Virus record (IMG/VR): IMGVR_UViG_3300033153_012499
Coordinates: 1 to 36,724 of that record
From: a virus
DNA length: 36,724 nt
Strand: one strand, 5' to 3'
Positions 8,107-15,999 of the stretch are shown piece after piece (position 1 is the stretch's first letter; each line of letters begins with the position of its first letter). The position numbers and the translations under genes were made by a program. The notes under the pieces are model-generated. The model had not been told where the DNA came from and did not search any database. It saw only the letters and a list, made by a program, of their open reading frames with translations.

Positions 8107-9855
8107 ATGTCCACACCGACTAAAATCACGAACTTCAAATTCGCACATTGGTTCAATGTAGCGACGATTGAAAATGTAAACGCCAAAAGTGTAGTGTTTG
8201 GAATAAAGGTTTCGGATGCTCTCGTGGACGAAAACGGCGATGTGATCACCGGAAACTTTTTTATGAATGTTTATGATCCGACGACCAAACAAGTCGAGCG
8301 GATTTTCGTGCCGACAAGCGGGACATCTGCCGACGGTCTCACAATCGGAGTGCAAACAACCGGAGAGGTGACGCGTGGACTCGTGCCTTCGGGAATGGAT
8401 CCGCTCGATGGAGATGATGATTACGCGATGAAGTTAAAACCCGGAATGGTCGTCGCTTATAGTATGGATCCGATTATTCTCAACGAATTTCAAGCGGCTC
8501 TCCTCGGAAATATCGCAACCGGTGGAGTGGTCTTGATCGGCGGAAACGAAACTGATTCAAACTTCACCCTCCAACATTTGACATCGGGGACAACTCTCGG
8601 ATTTCTCCGCAAAAATGTCTCGACTTCAAAAGTCCAATTCTCAAACGACGGATCGGCGTGGGTCAATCTCGACAACGCCGGAGTCGGAACAATAACTTGG
8701 GGAGACGGACTCAATGGCGGATCGGGAAGCGCAAATCCTTTCGTGGAATTGGATAATGATGCCGCCTTTTTGACTGGCGGATCGAGCGCACAAAGCACAC
8801 CCGCAACTTGGGCGGCTGTCACGGATGGTTCATTTCGAATCACAATCAACGGAACAGCCTATAATATAGACGCGATAAACTTCACCGGAAACGCCTCGAT
8901 GGCTGTCGTCGCCGCAACAATTCAATCTGCACTTCGCAACGCAACCGGCGGACTCGAAACTGTCGCGTGGGATACCGATCATTTTGTAATCACTTCGGTA
9001 GATTTCACTTCGACAAGCGAGGTCAGCGTGACCGAAACTTCAACCGGAACTGTCGGAACTGACATCTCGGGCGCTGGAGCGGCTGATTGGATGGATTGTG
9101 ATAGTGGAAACGGAACGGCAACTGCATTTGTGGAAAATGCTGGTTTAATTATTTTGAATAATAAACTGAGGGTAAACAGCGTAAAGGTTTCCAGCGGAGC
9201 AGCTGATGAAAATAAAGTGCCAGTCTGTAATGCGACTGGTGATATTGGAGTATTCGTGCCTAAAACTTCCGACGCGGAAGCAGCGGCTGGAGCAAATGAC
9301 ACATCTTTTACAACCGTCGCAAAAGTCGTCCACCTCCTCGGGAATCTCGCGAGCGGGATCGCGACTTTTTTCACCTCGACACGGACGGCGAAAACAACGC
9401 CAGTTCTCGCCGACACCGTTGTTGTCGGAGATTCAGCGGCGAGCAACGCCGACAAAAAAAGCACCGTCCAGCAAATTCACAACGCGATTAACAATGTCAA
9501 AGTCGGAGTAGACAACTGGTCTCCGACCGCGGTTTCACAGACAAAAACCATCACACATAATCTCGGGCGAGTCCCAAAAAGAATAAAAATTACCGCGTAT
9601 GGACCGACGAATGAGGATATGCAGGAAAGCGTCGGCGCGTATGACGGATCGACGAACGCGTGCGCCGGTCGAGGGGTGCAGGGAACAGGGACAGGGTACC
9701 CGTTCACCTCGTCGAAAATAATCGATATGGCAACCGATGCATCAACGGCGGATTGGACGGCTGTCGTCAGCGACAACTCGGCGGACAGCTTCACTCTGAA
9801 TTGCGATGCGTTCACGACAGGCGGCAATGCCGCATTCCTTTGGGAAGTTGAATAA
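8107..9855 (+). CDS. Second tail fibre / virion surface protein
   Basis: The product is 582 aa and starts one base after the preceding stop. The N-terminal 130 residues look like a virion-attachment domain (MSTPTKITNFKFAHWFNV and MKLKPGMVVAYSMDP). The centre is Ser/Gly/Thr-rich and holds a module DGSFRITINGTAYNID...AATIQSALRNATGG of the kind inserted in many phage tail proteins. The C-terminal 110 residues (TKTITHNLGRVPKRIKITAY, ending in a Trp-containing strand) resemble the tip domain of short fibres. Together with the 1135-aa fibre it probably forms the host-binding apparatus. The two fibre genes share no obvious long stretch. Confidence 0.65.
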   Translation: MSTPTKITNFKFAHWFNVATIENVNAKSVVFGIKVSDALVDENGDVITGNFFMNVYDPTTKQVERIFVPTSGTSADGLTIGVQTTGEVTRGLVPSGMDPLDGDDDYAMKLKPGMVVAYSMDPIILNEFQAALLGNIATGGVVLIGGNETDSNFTLQHLTSGTTLGFLRKNVSTSKVQFSNDGSAWVNLDNAGVGTITWGDGLNGGSGSANPFVELDNDAAFLTGGSSAQSTPATWAAVTDGSFRITINGTAYNIDAINFTGNASMAVVAATIQSALRNATGGLETVAWDTDHFVITSVDFTSTSEVSVTETSTGTVGTDISGAGAADWMDCDSGNGTATAFVENAGLIILNNKLRVNSVKVSSGAADENKVPVCNATGDIGVFVPKTSDAEAAAGANDTSFTTVAKVVHLLGNLASGIATFFTSTRTAKTTPVLADTVVVGDSAASNADKKSTVQQIHNAINNVKVGVDNWSPTAVSQTKTITHNLGRVPKRIKITAYGPTNEDMQESVGAYDGSTNACAGRGVQGTGTGYPFTSSKIIDMATDASTADWTAVVSDNSADSFTLNCDAFTTGGNAAFLWEVE

Positions 9856-9951
9856 TTAAAAATGCTCTCACTCCGCGGACTTTACGAAATCGCTAAAAAT
9901 TAAATTTAAATGATCCTCCAAAAAAAGTTTTACAAAATCTAAACACAACAA

Positions 9952-12540
9952 ATGAACCTATTCAAAGAAAATCGCGTAATCTACCAAACCGACCCACTCG
10001 ATTTAGATCGGGAGTCCCGCAAACTCAAAATCCAAGCTGGAAATATAATCGGGGAAAAACTCGCCGGAGCGGGAACTTTTGAGGGTAAAACTGCCGGAGC
10101 AATCGCAAATATAACAGCCGCCAATCAGCCGACAACAATCGACATCGCAGTCGCAGCAGCCGAAAAGCCATTCACACCAACCCGCCGAACAGACGCTCGC
10201 GGTGATGTTTGGGAGACAATCGAGGGAAGACCCGGAACGGAAAAACTCGTCGAGAAAGGCGCACGAACTCCAACCGAGGCATCGAAAGAAAGAGCCGACG
10301 AAATAAGAGGACTTTTGAGCGGAAGAGAAGTTCCAGGAGAAAGAAAAGCACTCGAAGAAAAATTGGCATCAACTGCAAACCAAGCAGAAAAAGACGCGAT
10401 ACAGGCAGAAATTGATGGACTCGGCAAAGGAATAACCGACGCAGGCACGAGAGATATTTTAAATGCAGAATTGAGATCACTCAATCAAAATATTTTTGAC
10501 GCGACGACAGGGTTAGATGTCCGTGAACAAGACATTGCACAGGGCAAGAAAGACACACTCGCGGCAATGCAAAAAAGAAAAGATGACATAAGAACAAAAG
10601 AGGGCGAAGCTGGACGAAAAATCGAAAGAGAAATCGGCGCGGTTCTTTCTCGATTCACCGCCGGGGCAGAGGGTGCGGCATCATCGACAGACAAAGGCGT
10701 AATCGAGGGATTCAAAGCCGGTGGAGAAAAAAGACTCCAAGCCGCGATCGCCGCCGATCCCGAACTCGCAAACCTCCGATCGAGGCTCACCCAATTATCG
10801 ACAGGCGAAAGAAATATCGAGAAATTTAAAAAAGAAACGAGTAGTAAAGAATTTGAGTCTTTGATGAATTTCTTCACGGATGCCGACGCAAAACTCGATG
10901 CCGCCGCAAAAGAAAATCTAAAATTTTTGACCGACAACCCCGGCGCACTCGCTTCCGCCTCGGTCGCAAGTGTCGAAGCGGCTCTCACAAAAGCCGGACG
11001 AGACCCCTCGGTTGCCTCGGGTTGGATCGCCGAAGCCAAACTGGCATCACAACTCAAAGGAATCGAACGCGAACAAGCCGAAGCCGATCTCGCCGCCAGT
11101 ATCGCCAAAGCCGAGCAAGCCGCGCTGTCCGATTCCGCCAAAGCTATTGCAGATTTTGATAACCTCCAAGCCGCTCTCAACGCAGGAGAAATTTCACAAG
11201 CATTTTTCGATCGAGAAACGCTGGGGGTTGATCCGACAAAACCAGTTTCGAGATTGGATAAATTAAAAGCCGACCAAATCGAAATAGAAAATCAGATATT
11301 ACAAGCGGAAAGAGATGCAGACCGAGCAGAACTGGAAGCTGCTGAACCAGCCACCCCGAGCGGAGAAATTGTCACGACAAGTTTTGAGAACGGGAGAAAT
11401 ATTAAGATCGACGCGGTAGCGAATCCTTCTCTCAACGCAATCGACCAATCGGCAGCTGGTCAGGAAATTGGAATCAATGGTCAAACTGGACTCGTAACGG
11501 CGGCGATAAAAACAAGCGGATTCAGAAGTAGGGAAACACAGGCGCAACTTTATCAGGAGTTTTTAAATGGTGGAGCACTCGCGGCGGCTCCGGGGACTTC
11601 TCTCCACGAAAAAGGATTGGCAATCGACTTATTTAATGTTGGTCCCGATGCGATGGCATACATCGAGAAAATGAAGCCCATAATGAATTCCAACGGATGG
11701 TTTCAAAATCCTGATATTGTTAAAGACGATCCGAGTCATTTTGAGTTTAAGGGCAATGTAGAGAAGAAGATAGATCAAGAAGTAGAAGACAAAGTTAATT
11801 CAATTTTAAGATCAACAGGTCAAACAACAAGTGGTATTTCGACTAAAGATGATCTTCGAAGTAGGGTAGAAACAAGACTTTCAGAGAAACAAGATGAACT
11901 CAGGGCGGAGGGAGACATCAGGGGAGTCTTGGCTGCTAGTGCTGGAGGTAGCAAGGTTGATTCTTCTTTTTTGCAAAGATTTTCGAAAGGCAAGGTAGTT
12001 GTAAATCAGCTCGATGAACTAACACGCGCACTAACTTCAAATCAAGATGTTGATGACATAGAAGACTTGGAAGACGATGAGGGAAATAAAATATTTGATT
12101 TTAGTCCGATTACTGGATGGGTTAGAAGTAAAAATCCTTGGGATGCTAATGCCCAAGAAATAAACGCTATTATCCAAGGGGCTATTCCTAATCTCGCTCG
12201 TGGTGTGTTTGGGGAGGTCGGTGTTTTGACAGATCACGATGTTGAACTTTATCGAAAAACTCTCCCGACACTTAATCAAACAGACGAAGTTAAAAAATTA
12301 GTAGCTGGACTAACGATGAGGGTTGTAAGAAATTCGCTAGAAGAATCATTGCTTACATATGCCGATAATGGAAGAAATGTAAGCGGCAATATTCGCTATC
12401 TTGATGATCTTGACAGAAAAATAGCCTCAATAGAGTCGCAATTAGGAATAGCAGAAGCTGAATTCGACCTCGACGCACTATTCCAAGAAGCTGAAACCGA
12501 AACCCCCGGAGAATTTAATTCATTTTTTGAAAATTTATAA
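9952..12540 (+). CDS. Large internal virion protein with M15 peptidase domain
   Basis: The product is 862 aa. Residues about 1-460 are almost all charged helix (Ala/Glu/Lys rich) and probably form long coiled coils. Residues about 475-610 hold a D-Ala-D-Ala/L-Ala-D-Glu peptidase of the M15 type: SGFRSRETQAQLY, then SLHEKGLAIDLF (the SxHxxGxAxD zinc site) and DPSHFEFKG (third zinc His). The remainder is helical and acidic. A helical ejection protein carrying a wall-cleaving domain fits a virion peptidoglycan hydrolase that opens the wall during DNA entry. It overlaps the next virion gene by one base. Two tiny frames before it (9862-9903 and 9910-9942) are not called. Confidence 0.7.
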   Translation: MNLFKENRVIYQTDPLDLDRESRKLKIQAGNIIGEKLAGAGTFEGKTAGAIANITAANQPTTIDIAVAAAEKPFTPTRRTDARGDVWETIEGRPGTEKLVEKGARTPTEASKERADEIRGLLSGREVPGERKALEEKLASTANQAEKDAIQAEIDGLGKGITDAGTRDILNAELRSLNQNIFDATTGLDVREQDIAQGKKDTLAAMQKRKDDIRTKEGEAGRKIEREIGAVLSRFTAGAEGAASSTDKGVIEGFKAGGEKRLQAAIAADPELANLRSRLTQLSTGERNIEKFKKETSSKEFESLMNFFTDADAKLDAAAKENLKFLTDNPGALASASVASVEAALTKAGRDPSVASGWIAEAKLASQLKGIEREQAEADLAASIAKAEQAALSDSAKAIADFDNLQAALNAGEISQAFFDRETLGVDPTKPVSRLDKLKADQIEIENQILQAERDADRAELEAAEPATPSGEIVTTSFENGRNIKIDAVANPSLNAIDQSAAGQEIGINGQTGLVTAAIKTSGFRSRETQAQLYQEFLNGGALAAAPGTSLHEKGLAIDLFNVGPDAMAYIEKMKPIMNSNGWFQNPDIVKDDPSHFEFKGNVEKKIDQEVEDKVNSILRSTGQTTSGISTKDDLRSRVETRLSEKQDELRAEGDIRGVLAASAGGSKVDSSFLQRFSKGKVVVNQLDELTRALTSNQDVDDIEDLEDDEGNKIFDFSPITGWVRSKNPWDANAQEINAIIQGAIPNLARGVFGEVGVLTDHDVELYRKTLPTLNQTDEVKKLVAGLTMRVVRNSLEESLLTYADNGRNVSGNIRYLDDLDRKIASIESQLGIAEAEFDLDALFQEAETETPGEFNSFFENL

Positions 12541-14648
12541 TGCCACCTTTTGACCCAAATTCGCTCAACGAAACTGAAATTAGTTTTTTGAAAAAAGCTA
12601 AAGCGGCTGGTGCGAGTGCCGACCAAGCTTTCCAGTTTTTGCAGAAAAAACGAGGAGTTGAACAAGCTCCCGAAGCACCTGCCCAAACACTCCTCGGCAA
12701 ACCAGCCGTGGGAGCCGTGGCAAAATTTATGGGAAAGACACAGCCGATTATTAGTGAAAAAGGAATTAGAGAGAACATCGCCGAAGCCCCGGGAGGATTC
12801 ACTGCCCGCGCAGTTGAAAGAGGCGGGAGGATTCAAGAGTTTGCTCGGCAAGAAGAAGCCGGAGAGATCGGAAAAACACGACAAGTTGTAAAAAGTCTCG
12901 GGGAGGGTGGATCGCAAGTAACTGACACATTCATTACTGGATTTGGAAAGGTTTTGGGACTCGGAGTAGACATCGCCACTGTTGGACGAGGAAAAGAGCT
13001 CGCAAAAGATTTTATGGAGAAAGAATCAGTCAAAAAAAGTCTGTCCTTTGTTGCCGAACAAGCTGGGAAAGGAGTAGACATTACAGCTGATTTTATTTCA
13101 AAACTTCCGGGAATGAAACAAATAGTTGATAAATACGACGCACTTTCCCCCGAAGATAAAAAACTGGTGTTGGAAGACCTCCACGCAGTCGGTGGAATCA
13201 CCGAAGGGCTTTCTGTCGTTCTCCCGGTCGTAGAGATAGCACCAGCGGCGGCAATGCTCGCAGGGAGGGTCGGAGCAGGGGCGGCGAAGACTGGAGGCGA
13301 GGTTGTTGAGGCGTTCATTACAAGAAAGCCAAGAGCTGCGATAAAAAACTTACCATCAAACATAAATGAAGCTATCAACAGGGGTGTCAAGCCGTCGGTC
13401 GGTCAAGTAAAGGCGGCAGGCGGTCAAGAAAAATATTTAGAAAAAGCTCGCCAGGCAGTTGGTGAAATTACAAACAATAAAAAAAATCTAAAACTTTTTG
13501 ACAAAGCTGGTGACGAAATTACCGGAGAGCTTCCAAAAACAGTCCAACAGTTTGAAGACTCAATCAAGCAAACTAAAAAATCTATTTTTGGAGAATACAA
13601 CGCGCTATCGAAAGAGGCTGGTGAAACAGGCGTGCTACTCGACACTAAAAAAACAGCTAATGAATTAAGTAGTTTTTTAGATGATCCAATCACGAAAGAT
13701 TTAAAACCCGAAATAGCAAAATATGCCGAAGTTAGAGCAGAAGCTTTATTTAAGCGTGGATCATACACTCCTGAACAAGCAGAGCAGGCAATAGCCAGCC
13801 TCAACAACAGCTTGAAAGCATTCTATCGTAATCCGACTTTCGACTCTGCTTCAAAAGCGGCTGTCGACTCAATGATCGCCAATAATTTTAGACAAAATCT
13901 CGATGAAATCATAACTGGATCAACTGGTGCTCAATATCAAGAATTAAAAAATGCATACGGATCTTTAAAAACAATCGAAAAAGATGTAGCTCAACGCGCA
14001 ATCGTAGAGGGAAGAAAAGCAGCGAAAGGATTGATCGACTTCACAGATATTTTTTCAGCTGGTGATTTAGCAGCAGGATTGGCAACAATGGAGCCAGTAT
14101 TTTTTGCAAAAGCCGCTACTCAAAAGGCAGTAAAAGAATGGTTTAAATGGAAGAACACACCTGATAATATTATAAAAAAGATGTTTGGTCAGGCGGATGA
14201 GGCAATAAATGTAGCACCGCAAAAAATACGAGCTACGAGTAAAACCGCCGATACTCCAAATAGCCTAGTAGTGCCCCGATCGCGACAACAAGTAGCAATG
14301 TCATCGAAAAAAAGTATACCACAAGAGACAGATGAAATCCCAATGCCGTGGGATTTAAAACAATCAGTTCTCGCAGAAGTCGCAGCAGATGCCGGAGGAA
14401 GCCAATTTACCGACCTCGTCAAAAAGATAGCAGCTGATCTAAAAAAGAGTGGATCATCAAAATTAGACGGTCTTGATTATCCCTCAACGGTTAAATTTCT
14501 CGAAAAAACCGGACGCGCACCTAAATTACTCGAAAGATTAAAAAACCTCGAACGAGAAGTCCAGCAAATCGGAACTGCAACAGGTCAAGACATTTCAGTC
14601 GACGAGGTTTTTAGTGAGGCAATGGAGCTTTTTAGGGTAAGAAAGTAA
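12540..14648 (+). CDS. Second large helical virion protein
   Basis: The product is 702 aa. The ATG uses the last base of the previous TAA (TAATG). The sequence is mainly helical. Residues about 215-260 contain a Gly/Ala-rich hydrophobic stretch (LPVVEIAPAAAMLAGRVGAGAAK) that could insert into a membrane. A second one is near residues 500-520 (DIFSAGDLAAGLATMEPVFF). The N-terminus has a short motif, FLKKAKAAGASADQAFQFL, resembling a small helical pair. It probably works with the preceding peptidase-bearing protein as an ejection or internal core protein. No named family recognised. Confidence 0.6.
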   Translation: MPPFDPNSLNETEISFLKKAKAAGASADQAFQFLQKKRGVEQAPEAPAQTLLGKPAVGAVAKFMGKTQPIISEKGIRENIAEAPGGFTARAVERGGRIQEFARQEEAGEIGKTRQVVKSLGEGGSQVTDTFITGFGKVLGLGVDIATVGRGKELAKDFMEKESVKKSLSFVAEQAGKGVDITADFISKLPGMKQIVDKYDALSPEDKKLVLEDLHAVGGITEGLSVVLPVVEIAPAAAMLAGRVGAGAAKTGGEVVEAFITRKPRAAIKNLPSNINEAINRGVKPSVGQVKAAGGQEKYLEKARQAVGEITNNKKNLKLFDKAGDEITGELPKTVQQFEDSIKQTKKSIFGEYNALSKEAGETGVLLDTKKTANELSSFLDDPITKDLKPEIAKYAEVRAEALFKRGSYTPEQAEQAIASLNNSLKAFYRNPTFDSASKAAVDSMIANNFRQNLDEIITGSTGAQYQELKNAYGSLKTIEKDVAQRAIVEGRKAAKGLIDFTDIFSAGDLAAGLATMEPVFFAKAATQKAVKEWFKWKNTPDNIIKKMFGQADEAINVAPQKIRATSKTADTPNSLVVPRSRQQVAMSSKKSIPQETDEIPMPWDLKQSVLAEVAADAGGSQFTDLVKKIAADLKKSGSSKLDGLDYPSTVKFLEKTGRAPKLLERLKNLEREVQQIGTATGQDISVDEVFSEAMELFRVRK

Positions 14649-14736
14649 CCCCCTATTCTATCACAAGCACTAAAAGGCTACCAATATTATTAACAAAATT
14701 ATTAAAAGCCGCGAGAACACCAAGCTCCCTTTCAAA

Positions 14737-14862
14737 ATGAGAATCGAAATGACAGACCGAAAAATTGAGATATTGTGTTATGCCGCGATAGCTGTTTCTT
14801 TTTTAGTGATGCCTGTATTCACGATTTTTATTTTGGTTTGGAAATTTCTTTTTAGGAAATAA
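14737..14862 (+). CDS. 41-aa membrane peptide, holin candidate
   Basis: The frame runs ATG 14737 to TAA 14860-14862. It begins MRIEMTDRKIEILCYAAIAV and continues with one long hydrophobic helix (AAIAVSFLVMPVFTIFILVW) and a basic tail ending KFLFRK. The start is preceded by agctccctttcaaaATG, a weak form of the genome's pyrimidine start motif. It is the last gene of the plus-strand late region before the convergent minus-strand operon. It could be a small holin, a pinholin or an unrelated membrane peptide. Confidence 0.5.
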   Translation: MRIEMTDRKIEILCYAAIAVSFLVMPVFTIFILVWKFLFRK

Positions 14863-14931
14863 ACTTCCAGTCAAGACGATACAACTTAAACAATCTTTCA
14901 TACTCAAACTTTATCACAAATTATAAAAATG

Positions 14932-15378
14932 TCAAACCGCCCACGGCTTAATTCCCAACTGCCGATTTAGCTCGTTTGGAAAAGTAAGATCAATCCCCAA
15001 TTTAGCCGAGAAATTTCTTTGGATTATTTCCGCGATCTCTCCGACTTCTTTTGTGTCTAATTTTGTGGTCGAAGTTTTGCCGCAATGAGCTTGCATAATC
15101 GGTCGCCACAAAAGCAACTTCACCATTTCACTATTCCATTCCGTCTCAAAATCCTTTTTGAAAAAGTCTCGGCTGAAAAGTTTCCCCTTTTCGTTCAAAC
15201 TTTCAGCCATCCAAGTGAATAGGAGGTGCAATGAGCGATTTTGGAGGCTCGTGCGCGTCTTTTTCTTGATCGAGACCACAAACTCCCCATCGCGCTGTTT
15301 TTTCTCCCACGAAGCAAATGCTGGCTGATTTGTGAAGAGTAATTTGCCATTCGCGATTTGGGCTGAAAAGTCAGTCAT
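14932..15378 (-). CDS. NinB-like recombination protein
   Basis: The product is 148 aa from the ATG at 15378. A GTG eight codons upstream would add MDWTYFFE. Characteristic sequence: TRTSLQNRSLHLLFTWMAESLN, then VKLLLWRPIMQAHCGKTSTTKL and IDLTFPNELN. This pattern (polar LQNR, helix, WRPIQ, KTSTTEL, a PFPS-like end) is shared by phage proteins found in recombination regions beside RecT or exonuclease genes, sometimes annotated as NinB-like. It ends the minus-strand operon and overlaps the small membrane ORF upstream by 4 bp. The exact biochemical role is not shown by the sequence. Confidence 0.55.
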   Translation of the reverse strand: MTDFSAQIANGKLLFTNQPAFASWEKKQRDGEFVVSIKKKTRTSLQNRSLHLLFTWMAESLNEKGKLFSRDFFKKDFETEWNSEMVKLLLWRPIMQAHCGKTSTTKLDTKEVGEIAEIIQRNFSAKLGIDLTFPNELNRQLGIKPWAV

Positions 15379-15467
15379 TTCAAAAAAATATGTCCAATCC
15401 ACATTATCACAACCGATGTGATCTCTCCGGCGATGAAACTGTAAGCGAAAATTTCAAATTTGCTCAT
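15375..15467 (-). CDS. 30-aa single-helix membrane peptide
   Basis: The frame runs from ATG 15467 and begins MSKFEIFAYSFIAG. The middle is one hydrophobic helix (ITSVVIMWIGHIFL). Both ends use 4-bp ATGA overlaps: the start with the stop of the winged-helix gene and the stop with the ATG of the NinB-like gene. This double coupling, repeated all along the operon, supports coding despite the size. Function unknown. Confidence 0.5.
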   Translation of the reverse strand: MSKFEIFAYSFIAGEITSVVIMWIGHIFLK

Positions 15468-15685
15468 AATAAATTAGGTTGAGCTGGTTTTATTCTCCAC
15501 TTCTTATAATTACTGACATTAATCGTATCAAAATCATCAGCGTGTTCCCTCATTCTTCTACTCACAGAAGCAGAGGAACAGGAGATACCATCAGCACGGA
15601 GGGCGAGATACACATCATCCTGTGTGCAGTAGAGATTGTCGTTTTCTTTAAAAAAGCGCGTGATGTGGTCGATTAATTTTTTCAT
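15464..15685 (-). CDS. Small winged-helix DNA-binding protein
   Basis: The product is 73 aa and begins MKKLIDHITRFFKENDNLYC. Residues about 20-50 (TQDDVYLALRADGISCSSASVSRRMREH) have the spacing of a helix-turn-helix with a Ser-rich recognition helix. KKWRI could form the wing. It is probably a regulator or a DNA-binding accessory of the recombination operon. The start follows attcccctaaaaaATG. It overlaps the downstream membrane peptide by 4 bp. No named family recognised. Confidence 0.55.
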   Translation of the reverse strand: MKKLIDHITRFFKENDNLYCTQDDVYLALRADGISCSSASVSRRMREHADDFDTINVSNYKKWRIKPAQPNLL

Positions 15686-15697
15686 TTTTTAGGGGAA

Positions 15698-15961
15698 TTA
15701 TTTATAAAATTCTTTTAAATCAACTCCGGTTTTTTCTAAAACAAATTGGTGTATTTCCTCTCCGGTTTTAAATCCAACATTTTTGTCGTGGCTGATCTTT
15801 CGATTGAACATCGATTCAAAAATAATTTTGAGAAAAATCTTCGTTGCCGAGGCAATGTCTTCGTCGCTCCAATCGTTCGGATATTTTTTTAGATCGTTCT
15901 CCCAAAAGGTATCGTGGATTTCTTTTAGGATTGGCGAGATTTTTTTTTGAAAGTTTTTCAT
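15698..15961 (-). CDS. Hypothetical protein
   Basis: The product is 87 aa, mostly helical with aromatic residues (MKNFQKKISPILKEIHDTFW), then a Trp/Asp-containing middle (NDWSDEDIASATKIFLKIIFES) and a Lys-rich end. The start follows ttaactcctctaaaaaATG, a clear copy of the genome's start motif. It lies between the methyltransferase and the winged-helix gene. I do not recognise it. Confidence 0.6.
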   Translation of the reverse strand: MKNFQKKISPILKEIHDTFWENDLKKYPNDWSDEDIASATKIFLKIIFESMFNRKISHDKNVGFKTGEEIHQFVLEKTGVDLKEFYK

Positions 15962-15999
15962 TTTTTAGAGGAGTTAATTTGAAAGTGAATTAAACTGTT

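Noticed and set aside
9862-9942. Two tiny ORFs (13 and 10 codons) between fibre and internal virion genes
   Set aside because: There is no evidence beyond a start and a stop.
10485-11180. 231-aa minus-strand ORF
   Set aside because: It is antisense to the helical virion protein, with a Ser/Ala/Phe-rich composition expected from the complement of Glu/Lys/Ala codons.
15541-15570. Possible CRISPR or tRNA features anywhere in the window
   Set aside because: No regularly spaced repeats and no cloverleaf with a convincing T-loop/anticodon pattern were found.
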